From Hymenobacter lucidus (lineage in GTDB: Bacteria > Bacteroidota > Bacteroidia > Cytophagales > Hymenobacteraceae), in NCBI RefSeq assembly GCF_020447265.1, contig NZ_JAJADR010000003.1, positions 124,001 to 188,000 of the forward strand: 64,000 bases of DNA, in the 5' to 3' direction. The position numbers were made by a program, and so were the translations under genes. The notes below the pieces were generated by a model, which had not been told where the DNA came from, did no database searches, and worked only from the letters and a program-made list of their open reading frames with translations. This document shows positions 54,851 through 63,350 of the stretch, piece by piece (within the stretch, counting starts at the first letter, position 1; each line of letters opens with the position of its first letter).

Positions 54851-55228
54851 ATGGCCGATTCTAAAACGATCCTGATTGCAGAGGACAGCTCTGTTATTCT
54901 GAACCTGACCAAAAAGATTCTGGAGCTCCAGAAATACCGCATCGTGTCGGCTAAAAACGGGGGCGAAGTCATTAAACAGGTGGAAAGCCAGCCCATCGAC
55001 TGCGTGCTGATGGACATCAACATTCCGGTGAAAGATGGCATGGAATGCACCCGCGAAATTCGGCGCAACGCCGACCCGCGCATCGCCCAAATTCCGATTA
55101 TTGCCATCACGGGCAACGCCAACAACTACTCGATGGAGCAGTTCCGCGAAGCCGGCGTAACCGACTACCTGCCCAAGCCCCTCGACTTCGACGCCCTGGT
55201 GCGCGTGGTGAAGCAGTACGTTGGATAG
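54851..55228 (+). CDS. Single-domain response regulator
   Basis: A 125-residue CheY-like receiver with AEDSSVI acidic pocket, phosphoacceptor in DCVLMDINIPVKDGM, Thr in AITGNAN and Lys in YLPKPLDF. No output domain. It follows the hybrid kinase by 59 bp and is the probable final acceptor from its HPt domain. Confidence 0.93.
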   Translation: MADSKTILIAEDSSVILNLTKKILELQKYRIVSAKNGGEVIKQVESQPIDCVLMDINIPVKDGMECTREIRRNADPRIAQIPIIAITGNANNYSMEQFREAGVTDYLPKPLDFDALVRVVKQYVG

Positions 55229-55231
55229 TTT

Positions 55232-55330
55232 TTAATTAATAATTAAGGAATTAGCAAGTAAGAATTGGTGGTTCTTTCCCGGCTTTTTCGTCTGGAATAA
55301 TTACTGATTCTTGCTTGCTGATTACGAATT
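55232..55330. repeat. Imperfect AT-rich fold-back region
   Basis: Left AATTAAGGAATTAGCAAGTAAGAATT (as two overlapping words, near 55245-55270) pairs imperfectly with GATTCTTGCTTGC and TGATTACGAATTC (55306-55331). It fills the gap between the receiver and MBL genes. It resembles intergenic fold-back repeats elsewhere in the window in layout, not in sequence. Confidence 0.5.
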
Positions 55331-55338
55331 CAGAAATA

Positions 55339-56106
55339 GTGCAAGTTACTTTTCTCGGTACCGGTACGTCACAGGGAGTACCCATGATTGGGTGTCATTG
55401 CCCGGTGTGCAGCTCCGTGGACTACCGCGACAAGCGCCTGCGCGTGTCAGTACACGTGCAAACCCAGGGCAAAAGCCTGATTATCGACTCCGGACCCGAC
55501 TTCCGGCAGCAGGTGCTGCGTGCCCGCATCGACCACCTGGATGCCCTGGTGTTTACGCACGAGCACAAAGACCATACGGCCGGTATGGACGATATCCGGG
55601 CCTACAACTTCAAGCAGCAGCAGGATATGCCCGTGTATGCCGAGCCCCGGGTGCTGGAGCAACTGCGGCGCGAGTACGCCTACATCTTTGCCGAGCACAA
55701 GTACCCCGGCGTGCCCAAGGTGCAGACCATGCCCATTCTGAGCGACACCGACAGCTTTGAGGTGGAAGGCGTGCTGGTGCAGCCCATCCGGGCCATGCAC
55801 TACAAGCTACCCGTACTGGGCTTCCGCATCGGCAACTTCACTTACATCACCGACGCCAACTACCTGTCCGAAGAATCGTTGGAGCGGGTGCGGGGTTCGG
55901 AGGTGATTGTGCTGAATGCCCTGCGCCACGAAGAGCACATTTCGCACTATTCCCTGCCCGAGGCTGTGGATATTCTCACCGATCTGGCCCCGCGCGTGGG
56001 CTACATCACCCACATCGGCCACCAGCTGGGCAAGCACCGCGAAGTGGAAGCCACCCTGCCTGCGTTTATCCGGTTGGCGTACGACGGGCTGCAGGTGACG
56101 CTTTAA
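55339..56106 (+). CDS. MBL-fold metallo-hydrolase, PhnP-like
   Basis: A 255-residue metallo-beta-lactamase-fold phosphodiesterase-type protein. It starts at GTG 55339 with VQVTFLGTGTSQGVPMIGCHCPVC, the family opening. The TTG at 55315 lies in repeat DNA and is rejected. Metal ligands are in FTHEHKDHTAG (HxHxDH), the His in RAMHYKLP, the Asp in YITDANYLS and the His of GHQLG. A CxCxxC-type cluster (GCHCPVC) near the start may bind zinc, as in PhnP. The small membrane protein gene starts 4 bp after its stop. Confidence 0.9.
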   Translation: MQVTFLGTGTSQGVPMIGCHCPVCSSVDYRDKRLRVSVHVQTQGKSLIIDSGPDFRQQVLRARIDHLDALVFTHEHKDHTAGMDDIRAYNFKQQQDMPVYAEPRVLEQLRREYAYIFAEHKYPGVPKVQTMPILSDTDSFEVEGVLVQPIRAMHYKLPVLGFRIGNFTYITDANYLSEESLERVRGSEVIVLNALRHEEHISHYSLPEAVDILTDLAPRVGYITHIGHQLGKHREVEATLPAFIRLAYDGLQVTL

Positions 56107-56110
56107 GTGG

Positions 56111-56587
56111 ATGCGCCTGTATCCTTCCGTTACCGAGCAGTTTTATTCGCCGCTGCCTCCCGAGCAGTTGCTGCAACGCATACAGGCTAATACCGCATCG
56201 GGCTTTTCCTGGGGATGGCGGGCAGAGCCTTTTCGGGGACGTATCGTCTATAACCGGTTTGAGCTGTGCCATCTGAGCTGGTATACCAGTCCTACAGCCC
56301 GGCCTCAGATTACGGGTTGGGTTGAATTCTCATCCTCGGCAGCAGGAAGTGTGCTACGGCTGCGCTACCGGCTGCAGTCTTTTGGTATAATAGGATTCAG
56401 TGTTGTGCTACTGATCAGCCTTGTAATACTGGGAGTTCTAATTGATATCGGCACTCCAAACTACCTGTTCTACCTCGTCCCCGTTGCCATCACCGGCTTC
56501 GCCGCTGCCTCGTTACTTATACCGTTCTGGATTGCGGTACGCCATACAAAAGGCATACTCATGCCGCTTCTGGAACTGCAGCAGTAA
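56111..56587 (+). CDS. Small membrane protein of unknown function
   Basis: A 158-residue protein with a soluble N-terminal part (MRLYPSVTEQFYSPLPPEQLLQRIQ) and two hydrophobic helices (IIGFSVVLLISLVILGVLI and YLFYLVPVAITGFAAASLLI). It starts 4 bp after the MBL gene stop and is probably co-transcribed. No family recognised. Confidence 0.7.
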   Translation: MRLYPSVTEQFYSPLPPEQLLQRIQANTASGFSWGWRAEPFRGRIVYNRFELCHLSWYTSPTARPQITGWVEFSSSAAGSVLRLRYRLQSFGIIGFSVVLLISLVILGVLIDIGTPNYLFYLVPVAITGFAAASLLIPFWIAVRHTKGILMPLLELQQ

Positions 56588-56670
56588 GGCGCGGCTTAAC
56601 CTCGGTTGGGCATTCTGGCGCCGACAGAAGCCTCACGATTCAGATTATACTTTTCTCAATAACGGCGGCG

Positions 56671-57153
56671 CTACTTATTAGCCGCGGCGGCTACGGTGAA
56701 CCACAAGGCAAAATCCTGCTTGACGGGCATTTCCTGCTTATCCAGAGTCCGCTCGATTTCCCACAGGGTGTAGGTGAGCAGGTAGCGGCGGCCGTTGGCC
56801 CGCACGCTGGTCGTATCGAGCCAGGCGGCGCTGTAGGGCCGCGGGCCGTGGTGCGGCAGGCTGAGCTGCTGCTTGTGGCCCTGGGCATCAGTAATGGTCA
56901 GCACCGGCCAGGCCATGCTGCCGACCACGCAGGTCACGGCCTCGGGGCAGTAGCTGTATTTCACTTCATCGAGGCGCACGGTCAGCTCGGGGCTGGTGGC
57001 GGTGGGCAGCGACGCCTGCTGCTGGTAGTGCAGGGCGAAGTCGCGGCTGAAGTCAATGCCGAAATCCTGGGGCGCAATGGCAGGGTCGACGGTTGATTTC
57101 TGGCAGGCACCCAGGCTGAGGGCGGCAATAAGGAACAGTAGCGTTGATTTCAT
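56671..57153 (-). CDS. Lipoprotein of unknown function
   Basis: A 160-residue lipoprotein with signal MKSTLLFLIAALS and lipobox LGAC. The mature domain is a beta-sandwich-like region (ELTVRLDEVKYSYCPEAVTCVVG, WPVLTITDAQGHKQQLSL) with a pair of cysteines. No known family. Convergent with the small membrane protein gene. Confidence 0.72.
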   Translation of the reverse strand: MKSTLLFLIAALSLGACQKSTVDPAIAPQDFGIDFSRDFALHYQQQASLPTATSPELTVRLDEVKYSYCPEAVTCVVGSMAWPVLTITDAQGHKQQLSLPHHGPRPYSAAWLDTTSVRANGRRYLLTYTLWEIERTLDKQEMPVKQDFALWFTVAAAANK

Positions 57154-57339
57154 TGAACAGACAATAAGTACTTTCACCAGTAGCATCGGTTAATCACCGC
57201 CCGACCCGATGAGCCGGTTGCCGGCCCAATGGTTGCACCGGCAATTCATAAGTTTTTCGCGGCTACTTTTCCGACTTCGTTTCCGGCCTTGCCGGAGCTG
57301 CCCTACCCGGCCGCTTGCCCGCTTTTCTTCGCTTACCCA

Positions 57340-58896
57340 ATGCACAACAACTATTATTTCCTGCGCCAGCTGGCTCCTGCTCTCACCCGGCAGCTGGCCG
57401 GCTTTCGGGTCGTTACCTGCTTTTCCCAGGAAAAAGACGAGCTGGTTATCGGCCTGACGAATGGCGAGGCCGAGTACTGGCTCAAGGCCCAGCTCTCAGC
57501 GGCCTGGCCGGTGCTGGCCCTGCCCGAAACGTTTCACCGGGCCCGGACCAATTCCGTGGACCTGCTGCCGGGCCTGCTGGGCAAGGTGGTGATGCGCGCC
57601 AGCGTGTTTCTGAACGACCGGGTGCTGCAGTTGCACTTCCAGGGCGACGCCACCCTGCTTTTCAAGCTCTATGGCCCCCGCCCCAACGCCATTTTCCGCC
57701 CCGGGCCCGCCGCGCCGGCCGAACTGTTTCACCAGCGCTATACCGCCGATACCGACCTGGCTCCCGCCCCCACCGAGCCCCTACCCGACCCGCTGAACCC
57801 CTTGCGCAGCTACCCGGCCCTCGGCGACGTGCCCCCGCGCTACCTGCGCACCCACGGTTACGACGCGGCCGACGCCGCTACCCGCCAGCAGCTGGTGCAG
57901 GACGTGGTGGCTCAGCTGAACAACCCACCCCAATTTTACCTCACGGCCATTGAGGGCAAAACCCGCCTGACGCTGCTGCCGGTGGGTGAAATCGAGCAGA
58001 CCCTGCCCCCCGACCCGGTGGCGGCACTACGCCTGTTTGTGCCCCTCACGCTGGGCCGCCGCGCCTACGAAACCGAGCTGCGCCAGGTGCGGCAGCTACT
58101 GGAAAAGCGGGCCGAGGAAGCTACCATCAGTGCCAGCCAGGCCCGCACCCGCCTGTATGCCCTGGAGCACACGGCCGGCTACCGCCAAACCGCCGACCTG
58201 ATTATGGCCAACCTGACGCACATTCCGGCCGGGGCCGCGCAGGTAGAGGTGCTGGACTTTTACCAGAACGACCAGCCCCGCGTTATCAAGCTCAAGCCCA
58301 CGGAAACGCCCCAGCGCACGGCCCAGAACCTCTACCGCAAGGCCAAAAACCAGAAAATAGAAACCGAGCAGCTGCAGGAGCGCATCGAGCGGCGCGAAAC
58401 TGAAGCCCTCTGGTGCCTGGAGCGGCTGGAGGAGCTGGCCGCCATTACCGAGCTGCGGGCCCTGCGCACCTGGCGCAAAACCCACGAGCTACTACCCGCC
58501 ACCAAGACCCAGGAGGCGGCCGAGCTGCCCTTCAAGGTATTTACCGACAGCGGTTATACCATTCTGGTGGGCCGCAACGCCCAGAACAACGACCTGCTCA
58601 CCCAGCGCTACGCCCACAAGGACGACCTGTGGCTGCACGCCAAGGACGTGACGGGCTCCCACGTGGTTATTAAGCAGAAAGCCGGGCAGCCCGTGCCCGA
58701 GCCGGTGGTGGAGCGGGCCGCGCAGCTGGCCGCCTGGTACTCGCGCCGCAAAAACGACTCGCTCTGCCCCGTGACCGTAACGCCCAAGAAATTCGTGCGC
58801 AAGCGCAAGGGCGCCGTGGCCGGCCAGGTGGTAGTGGAGCGGGAACGGGTGGTACTCGTAGTGCCCGCCAACCCATTTGAGCGGGTCGGCGGCTAG
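57340..58896 (+). CDS. NFACT-family ribosome quality-control protein (Rqc2/RqcH-like)
   Basis: A 518-residue protein of the NFACT (FbpA/Rqc2/RqcH) family. It starts at MHNNYYFLRQLAPAL; the 37 codons before it lack coding character. The NFACT-N domain spans about residues 1-160, the middle coiled-coil region about 255-375 (QLQERIERRETEALW), and NFACT-R about 395-500 with DDLWLHAKDVTGSHVVIK. RqcH tags stalled nascent chains on 50S subunits with alanine tails for degradation. The invariant DxR region typical of the N-domain was not located with certainty, so activity is inferred from the family. Confidence 0.85.
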   Translation: MHNNYYFLRQLAPALTRQLAGFRVVTCFSQEKDELVIGLTNGEAEYWLKAQLSAAWPVLALPETFHRARTNSVDLLPGLLGKVVMRASVFLNDRVLQLHFQGDATLLFKLYGPRPNAIFRPGPAAPAELFHQRYTADTDLAPAPTEPLPDPLNPLRSYPALGDVPPRYLRTHGYDAADAATRQQLVQDVVAQLNNPPQFYLTAIEGKTRLTLLPVGEIEQTLPPDPVAALRLFVPLTLGRRAYETELRQVRQLLEKRAEEATISASQARTRLYALEHTAGYRQTADLIMANLTHIPAGAAQVEVLDFYQNDQPRVIKLKPTETPQRTAQNLYRKAKNQKIETEQLQERIERRETEALWCLERLEELAAITELRALRTWRKTHELLPATKTQEAAELPFKVFTDSGYTILVGRNAQNNDLLTQRYAHKDDLWLHAKDVTGSHVVIKQKAGQPVPEPVVERAAQLAAWYSRRKNDSLCPVTVTPKKFVRKRKGAVAGQVVVERERVVLVVPANPFERVGG

Positions 58897-58900
58897 TGTG

Positions 58901-59000
58901 GTGCAGAGACACAACCTTGCGTCTCGTTGTTGAACGATAATTGTTCGGATTGGATAAATAGCATCAGCAACGATTGAGACGCAAGGTTGCGTCTCTACAC
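58901..59000. repeat. MITE-like fold-back element with GAGACGCAA ends
   Basis: Inverted ends GTGCAGAGACACAACCTTGC plus GTCTC (58901-58925) and the complement with two differences (58976-59000), enclosing 50 bp with a central GAACGATAATTGTTC hairpin. Each end contains the palindrome GAGACGCAAGGTTGCGTCTC or a near copy. It has the same plan as the elements at 27992-28074 and 45165-45247. It starts 5 bp after the NFACT gene stop. Confidence 0.75.
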
Positions 59001-59025
59001 CCGACCAAGCATAGGCCGAAAAAGC

Positions 59026-59061
59026 AAAAACCTGCTTCAGACGAGCTGAAGCAGGGTTTTT
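59026..59061. terminator. Terminator of the tRNA-Leu transcript
   Basis: AAAAACCTGCTTCAG (59026-59040) and CTGAAGCAGGTTTTT-type right arm (59046-59061), loop ACGAG. The right arm ends in a T run for plus-strand and an A run for minus-strand readers, so it can end both the NFACT side and the tRNA side. Confidence 0.8.
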
Positions 59062-59068
59062 CGTTGTG

Positions 59069-59150
59069 TGCGCGCGGGGAGATTCGAACTCCCACACCCG
59101 AAGGCACCACCCCCTCAAGATGGCGTGTCTACCAGTTTCACCACGTGCGC
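59069..59150 (-). tRNA. tRNA-Leu (anticodon GAG)
   Basis: An 82-nt tRNA without encoded CCA. The D-arm (GTGGTGAAACTGGTAGACAC) and anticodon arm (CCATC-TTGAGGG-GGTGG, anticodon GAG) are canonical. The long variable arm (TGCCTTCGGGTGT) marks a class II Leu tRNA, and the T-arm is GGGAG-TTCGAAT-CTCCC. The acceptor stem GCGCACG/CGCGCGC has one A-C mismatch (position 5-68). It reads CTC and CTT leucine codons. Confidence 0.93.
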
Positions 59151-59223
59151 AATTGGGCAAGGTAAGCGGTACTCACAGCAGCAGCTTTTGGCCGCTGACT
59201 TCGCTGAGGCGGCGAAGTGGGTA

Positions 59224-59254
59224 CAAAAGTAGCCGGCCAAGGCAAGCGGTGCAA
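59224..59254 (-). promoter_or_regulatory. Promoter of tRNA-Leu
   Basis: On the minus strand TTG (59252-59254), 20 bp, TACTTTTG (59224-59231), a full match with correct spacing. It lies about 75 bp before the tRNA 5' end. The stretch 59255-59517 holds no recognised gene. Confidence 0.55.
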
Positions 59255-59517
59255 GTACGGGGCCGCTTTTTCCGCAAAAAAGACTTGGCCTGCCGCCTGA
59301 CCAGCTAAGAATCAAGCACAAAGACGGCAGAAAAATTTACACCTGTTGCTTTTAGCGGTCAGCAGATGCTAGTAGCCGCTTTCGGCTGGGCTGGCTCATC
59401 CGTTGCTCATTCTCGCACCGGTAACTTTAACCGGGTCCCGGCCGGCCGGGACCCGGTTTGGCCGTAGAATTATCCGGACAATTCTGCTTCTTCTTGCTTA
59501 CGCCTACCTTTCTCCGC

Positions 59518-60027
59518 ATGAATCATATAGCTCAAACGAAAGAAGCCCTCGGGCCACCGGCTGGGCCGGCAACTGCCTTTTTTGCCCGCCTGGCCGAGCG
59601 CATCACCAAGTTTTCGGGCACTACCCTGGCTTTCTGCGTGGCTGCCGGGCTGGTGCTGGTGTGGGCCCTTACCGGGCCGCTGTTTCAGTATTCCGAAACC
59701 TGGCAGCTCGTTATCAATACCAGCACTACTATCATCACTTTTCTGATGGTATTTCTGATTCAGCGGGCCCAGAACAAGGATTCCCTGGTGCTGCACCTGA
59801 AGCTCAACGAGTTGATTGCGGCCACCAAAGGTGCCAGCAACCGCCTGATCAACGCCCAGGATTTCACGGAGGACGAAATCAACATTCTGCACCAATACTA
59901 CTGCTTGCTGGCCGAGAAGGCGCAGAAGGAAAACGACCTGGGCCGTACCCATACCGTGGAGGAAGCCGAAGAAAACCACCAGGAGAAGGTGGAGGCCCAC
60001 CAACCGAAGGCGGCCCGCCGCCGCTGA
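59518..60027 (+). CDS. Low-affinity iron permease family protein
   Basis: A 169-residue membrane protein of the low-affinity Fe/Cu permease family (Fet4-like, bacterial short form). The ATG at 59518 follows a non-coding stretch. It has an amphipathic start (FFARLAERITKFSG), a helix TTLAFCVAAGLVLVWALTG, the conserved QLVINTSTTIITFLMVFLIQRAQNKDS, LHLKLNELI and a C-terminal basic tail. The motif TxTTIITFLMVFLIQxxQNxD is diagnostic of the family. It faces the dps gene tail to tail; both handle iron. Confidence 0.88.
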   Translation: MNHIAQTKEALGPPAGPATAFFARLAERITKFSGTTLAFCVAAGLVLVWALTGPLFQYSETWQLVINTSTTIITFLMVFLIQRAQNKDSLVLHLKLNELIAATKGASNRLINAQDFTEDEINILHQYYCLLAEKAQKENDLGRTHTVEEAEENHQEKVEAHQPKAARRR

Positions 60028-60049
60028 GCCTTCCCTCTGCGGGCACAAA

Positions 60050-60082
60050 AAAGCCCGGCCTCCATTGCGGGAGCCAGGCTTT
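60050..60082. terminator. Terminator between permease and dps
   Basis: Arms AAAGCCCGGCCTCC (60050-60063) and GGAGCCAGGCTTT (60070-60082) with one mismatch or bulge, A and T runs on both sides, between convergent genes. Confidence 0.7.
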
Positions 60083-60101
60083 CTTCAGTTACCGGGTATG
60101 C

Positions 60102-60773
60102 TTACTCGGCGCGGGCCAGAGGCGTATCTACTACGTGCTCCGACACGAACCAGACCTGCATCTCGTTGGCCCGCAGCACTTCGCTGATCAGCAAGTCGTT
60201 GGTGCCATCGTCGCCGCTTTCATCGGCCTGCTCGGCGAAGTCATGGCAGTTTTTGAGGATAATCTGGTGCGCTTCCAGCAGGCGCGACACCTGAATGGGG
60301 GCCTCTTCCCGGTCGCGGGGTGGGCGCGGAATGCTGGCCAGCTCGGCCACGTCGTGGGCCATGGCCACTGCCACGCCGCCCAGGATCTGGATACGCTCAG
60401 CAATGGTATCGACCAGTACGCTCTGCTCTTCGTAGTGCTTGTCGTAGAGCAGGTGCAGCTGGTAGAAGGTAGGCCCTACTACCTGCCAGTGGTGTTTTTT
60501 GTACAGGTCGCGCAGAGTGATGGTGTCGGCCAGCATCTGGTTGAGGTTGCTCACGCTTTGCTGGCGGGTTTTCTCATCGAGGCCGATGGGCAGCCGCTGC
60601 GACACGGTACCGTATTTCTGGAGCGGAGCCGGGGCGTTGAACTGCTGGTTGAGCACGGGCTGTACGCTGGGGTGCGCTTGGCCGTTGGCACCGCTGCTGG
60701 CAGTGGGAGAATCTTTCTTGGGGGCCACGGCCTTGGCGGCAGCGGGTTTCTTGGTGGTGTCTTTGGTAGCCAT
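60102..60773 (-). CDS. dps: Dps-family DNA-binding ferritin-like protein
   Basis: A 223-residue protein, longer than a usual Dps (about 165). The ferritin-like domain lies at about residues 55-210 with the ferroxidase ligands in HHWQVVGPTFYQLHLLYDKHYEEQSVLVDTIAERI and the partner helix motif RDREEAPIQVSRLL; the second Dps subunit motif is NCHDFAEQADESGD. The first 45 residues are Ala/Lys/Pro-rich (MATKDTTKKPAAAKAV), a tail that may bind DNA. ATG at 60773 is well placed; upstream frame has no coding character. It stores iron and protects DNA from oxidation. Confidence 0.92.
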   Translation of the reverse strand: MATKDTTKKPAAAKAVAPKKDSPTASSGANGQAHPSVQPVLNQQFNAPAPLQKYGTVSQRLPIGLDEKTRQQSVSNLNQMLADTITLRDLYKKHHWQVVGPTFYQLHLLYDKHYEEQSVLVDTIAERIQILGGVAVAMAHDVAELASIPRPPRDREEAPIQVSRLLEAHQIILKNCHDFAEQADESGDDGTNDLLISEVLRANEMQVWFVSEHVVDTPLARAE

Positions 60774-60897
60774 TAGTAGAGAAGCGGAAAGTGGAAGTAG
60801 CCACAGGGCGGCCACAGCAGACTGTACGAGTGCCACGACGCTAGGTTTGGGACTGAGCCGCAAAGAGTCCAACTTCCTGTAAATTCCGGAGCCATAA

Positions 60898-60929
60898 AAA
60901 ATGCCGTGACCAGCAGGCCACGGCATTTT
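60898..60929. terminator. Terminator of the secreted protein gene
   Basis: AAAATGCCGTG (60898-60908) and CACGGCATTTT (60919-60929), 10-nt loop, placed 24 bp after the minus-strand gene stop at 60953. Confidence 0.7.
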
Positions 60930-60952
60930 CTGAGCACTCAGGCGCCGTTCTA

Positions 60953-62551
60953 CTACTGGGCGTCGGTGCGGAGCAGGCGGGCTACCTGGCGCCCATCGGC
61001 GGTGCGGGCCAGGTAGAGGCCGGCAGGAACTGAAGCGGCCGGCCGCCACTGCACCTCGCCCGTGGGCAGGCTCTGCAGCGTGGTTACCTGGCGGCCCAGC
61101 TGGTCGAATACGATGACGGCCTGTACGCCGGGCCGGGCTAGCGTGAAGCTTACCTGAGCCTGGAAAGGTGTGGGCACGGCTGCCAGAGTGGTAATTTGCC
61201 GAGGTGCCTGCGTAGCCAGCGTAGTGCCCCCCACCTGGAACGTCAGCGTCTGGGTGTGCTGGCCTTTGATGGGGCAGTTGCTGTCGGTGGTCGTCACGGT
61301 GCAGAAGTAGAGGCCGGGGCGCAAATTCGCGGGCGGAATCCAGTCGATCTGCACAGTAGGGTTCACGCTGGGCGGGGCCGGGGTAAATTCGGCATTGGTC
61401 AGCACCTGCTCGGCGTTGCTGGTCATGGTCAGTACTTGGCCGCTGTTGGCGTCGGAGCTGCTCAGGCGTACGGTTACCAGCCGGCCCGGCGTCACGGGAA
61501 TGATGTTGGTAACGGGCTGCGCCGTGGAGCTGTTGTTGACGGTGAGGGGAGCAATAACCGGGTTTTGGTTGGGGCCGCAGTCCACGACGGTAAAGAGCAT
61601 GTCGCGGCGCACGGTGCCCACCAAAAAGGCGCGGCCCGTAGCCGGCCGCCGGTATTCCGACACCTTCAGGGCCACCACGTATTTGTTGTCGGCGCTATTG
61701 ATGGCCGGGTTGAAGAGGGCCGGCTTGATAGAAATCGAGCCGTTGGCCGGGTTAAACCCGAAGAAGGCCGTCTGCTGGCGCAGGGGGCAGGCTCCGGACA
61801 CGTTGTAGGAGAGCAGCGGCAGCGTGGGCGAGTAGGTGCCGGCCGGCGCCACCGTGTAGCAGTTGGCATCTACTGGGTCCACGGTGGTCGTGCTGGCGTA
61901 CGACTTGTAGGCGGCCGGCTCGTTGCAGCCCAGCAGCGGGGCGGCCAGCTCATACACCAGCGAATCGCCGTCGGAGTCGGTGGCCAGCTGACTCAGGGTA
62001 GTTGGCAGGTTCCAGCCCACGAATGAGACGACCTGCGAGGAGCTGCTGAACACCGGCGAGGAGTTGACAACGCCGGTGCGGCTGTCCAGCATTGCCTCGG
62101 TGTAGAAGTTACCATTCCCCAGATTCACATTGCCCAGCGTGGGGCGGGCGTTGAGCACCACGCTGAGCAGCCACTGCGCGGGTGGCAGCGTTACGGTTAC
62201 CTGAAACAGGCCGGTTTCGTAGTTGGTGGGCAGGCCACTGCCGCAGGGAGCCCCCAACGCGGCGCAATAGTCGCTACCGGTGCGCATGGAGTTCGGCACC
62301 AGCGTCATTGGCACCGAGCCGGCGGCTACCCCGCCACAGGCGCCGGTGCGGTATTCCAGCTCCGGGGTAATAGCCGAAAAAGAAGCCCCGCCACAGTCGC
62401 GGTACACCCGAAATGACACCTGGTAGCGGTTGTTGCCCAGGGACGAGTACGAAATTTCGCCGGCCTGAATGTGGGTGGCAAACAGCTGCGGGGCACTCAA
62501 CACGCCCAGCAGTAGCAGCACCGCCCGAATAAAGAGTAGGAGTTTACTCAT
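60953..62551 (-). CDS. Secreted cell-surface protein with type IX-like C-terminus
   Basis: A 532-residue exported protein: signal peptide to about residue 25 (APQLFATHIQAGEI). The mature protein starts HIQAGEISYSSLGNNRYQVSFRVYRDCGG, a common opening of Bacteroidota gliding-motility or adhesin-like surface proteins with repeated beta domains and many cysteines. The last 80 residues (LATQAPRQITTLAAVPTPFQAQVSFTL, then QVTTLQSLPTGEVQWRPAASVPAGLYLARTADG) match a type IX sorting domain, though the classic PNP motif is replaced by PTP. It probably sits on the cell surface. Confidence 0.82.
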   Translation of the reverse strand: MSKLLLFIRAVLLLLGVLSAPQLFATHIQAGEISYSSLGNNRYQVSFRVYRDCGGASFSAITPELEYRTGACGGVAAGSVPMTLVPNSMRTGSDYCAALGAPCGSGLPTNYETGLFQVTVTLPPAQWLLSVVLNARPTLGNVNLGNGNFYTEAMLDSRTGVVNSSPVFSSSSQVVSFVGWNLPTTLSQLATDSDGDSLVYELAAPLLGCNEPAAYKSYASTTTVDPVDANCYTVAPAGTYSPTLPLLSYNVSGACPLRQQTAFFGFNPANGSISIKPALFNPAINSADNKYVVALKVSEYRRPATGRAFLVGTVRRDMLFTVVDCGPNQNPVIAPLTVNNSSTAQPVTNIIPVTPGRLVTVRLSSSDANSGQVLTMTSNAEQVLTNAEFTPAPPSVNPTVQIDWIPPANLRPGLYFCTVTTTDSNCPIKGQHTQTLTFQVGGTTLATQAPRQITTLAAVPTPFQAQVSFTLARPGVQAVIVFDQLGRQVTTLQSLPTGEVQWRPAASVPAGLYLARTADGRQVARLLRTDAQ

Positions 62552-62748
62552 ACATAGAGATGAAAAAGGTGAATATCAGGAATGTCGTATAGTTACGGCA
62601 AAAACTTTAGCCGATGAAAAACGGTCGGTAAAATTTCACTGCTCAGCGTCTTAGCCGTATTTCGCCGCCCTTTATGGCGAGCTGGGCCTTATCCCAAAGA
62701 GGCGGCCGGACGTAGTAGTATTCGGCTTTTCACTCTAGCGGCTTTCCC

Positions 62749-63276
62749 ATGGCATTCCCCTTCTTCGGCGACGATAAATCGAAAATTGCGCAGATGCTGG
62801 CTACGCTGCCCCAGCAGGGCCGCCTCGAGTGGATTGGCATCCGGCCGGTGCGCCGCGAGCCGCTCGTGAGTCTGCCCGAAGCCCAGGCCCTGACCGACGC
62901 CCGCCTCGACGGCGACCATGCCCGGGTGAAGGCCGGCGGTAAGCGCCAGATTACCCTGATTCAGCACGAGCACCTGACGGCCGTGGCCGGCTTTCTGGGC
63001 CAGCCCGAACCCGTAGACCCGGGCCGCCTGCGTCGCAACCTGGCCGTGAGCGGCCTGAACCTGCTGGCCTTGAAAAACCGGCGGGTGCAGTTCGGCGACG
63101 AGGTTGTTCTGGAAATAACTGGGGAGTGCCACCCCTGCTCCCGCATGGAAGAAGAGCTGGGCCCCGGCGGCTACAACGCCATGCGCGGCCACGGCGGCCT
63201 CACGGCCCGCATCATTCAGGGCGGCCGGCTGCGGGTGGGCGACGCGGTGCGCGTGCTGCCATCGGAAAGCGCCTAG
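62749..63276 (+). CDS. MOSC-domain protein
   Basis: A 175-residue cytosolic protein of the MOSC (Moco sulfurase C-terminal) superfamily, stand-alone type (YiiM/YuaD-like). Conserved parts are IGIRPVRREP, ARVKAGGKRQITLIQHEHL, the motif RRNLAVSGLNLLALKNRRVQFGDEVVLEITGECHPCSRMEEELG with the conserved cysteine, and GGRLRVGDAV. Such proteins are thought to carry sulfur or molybdenum-cofactor intermediates. Together with the ModE/TonB unit at 2-5 kb it shows that molybdenum use is likely, but the two are not linked. Confidence 0.9.
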   Translation: MAFPFFGDDKSKIAQMLATLPQQGRLEWIGIRPVRREPLVSLPEAQALTDARLDGDHARVKAGGKRQITLIQHEHLTAVAGFLGQPEPVDPGRLRRNLAVSGLNLLALKNRRVQFGDEVVLEITGECHPCSRMEEELGPGGYNAMRGHGGLTARIIQGGRLRVGDAVRVLPSESA

Positions 63277-63350
63277 CGTCTGTCCTGCTGCCTCTGGCAT
63301 GCGCCCTTGCACAGGAACGTGCCCGTTCCACTACAGCTTATTGCCAACGT

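Noticed and set aside
55315-55338. TTG start eight codons upstream for the MBL hydrolase
   Set aside because: Those codons fall in an intergenic fold-back region; the family begins at the VTFLGTGTSQG strand right after GTG 55339.
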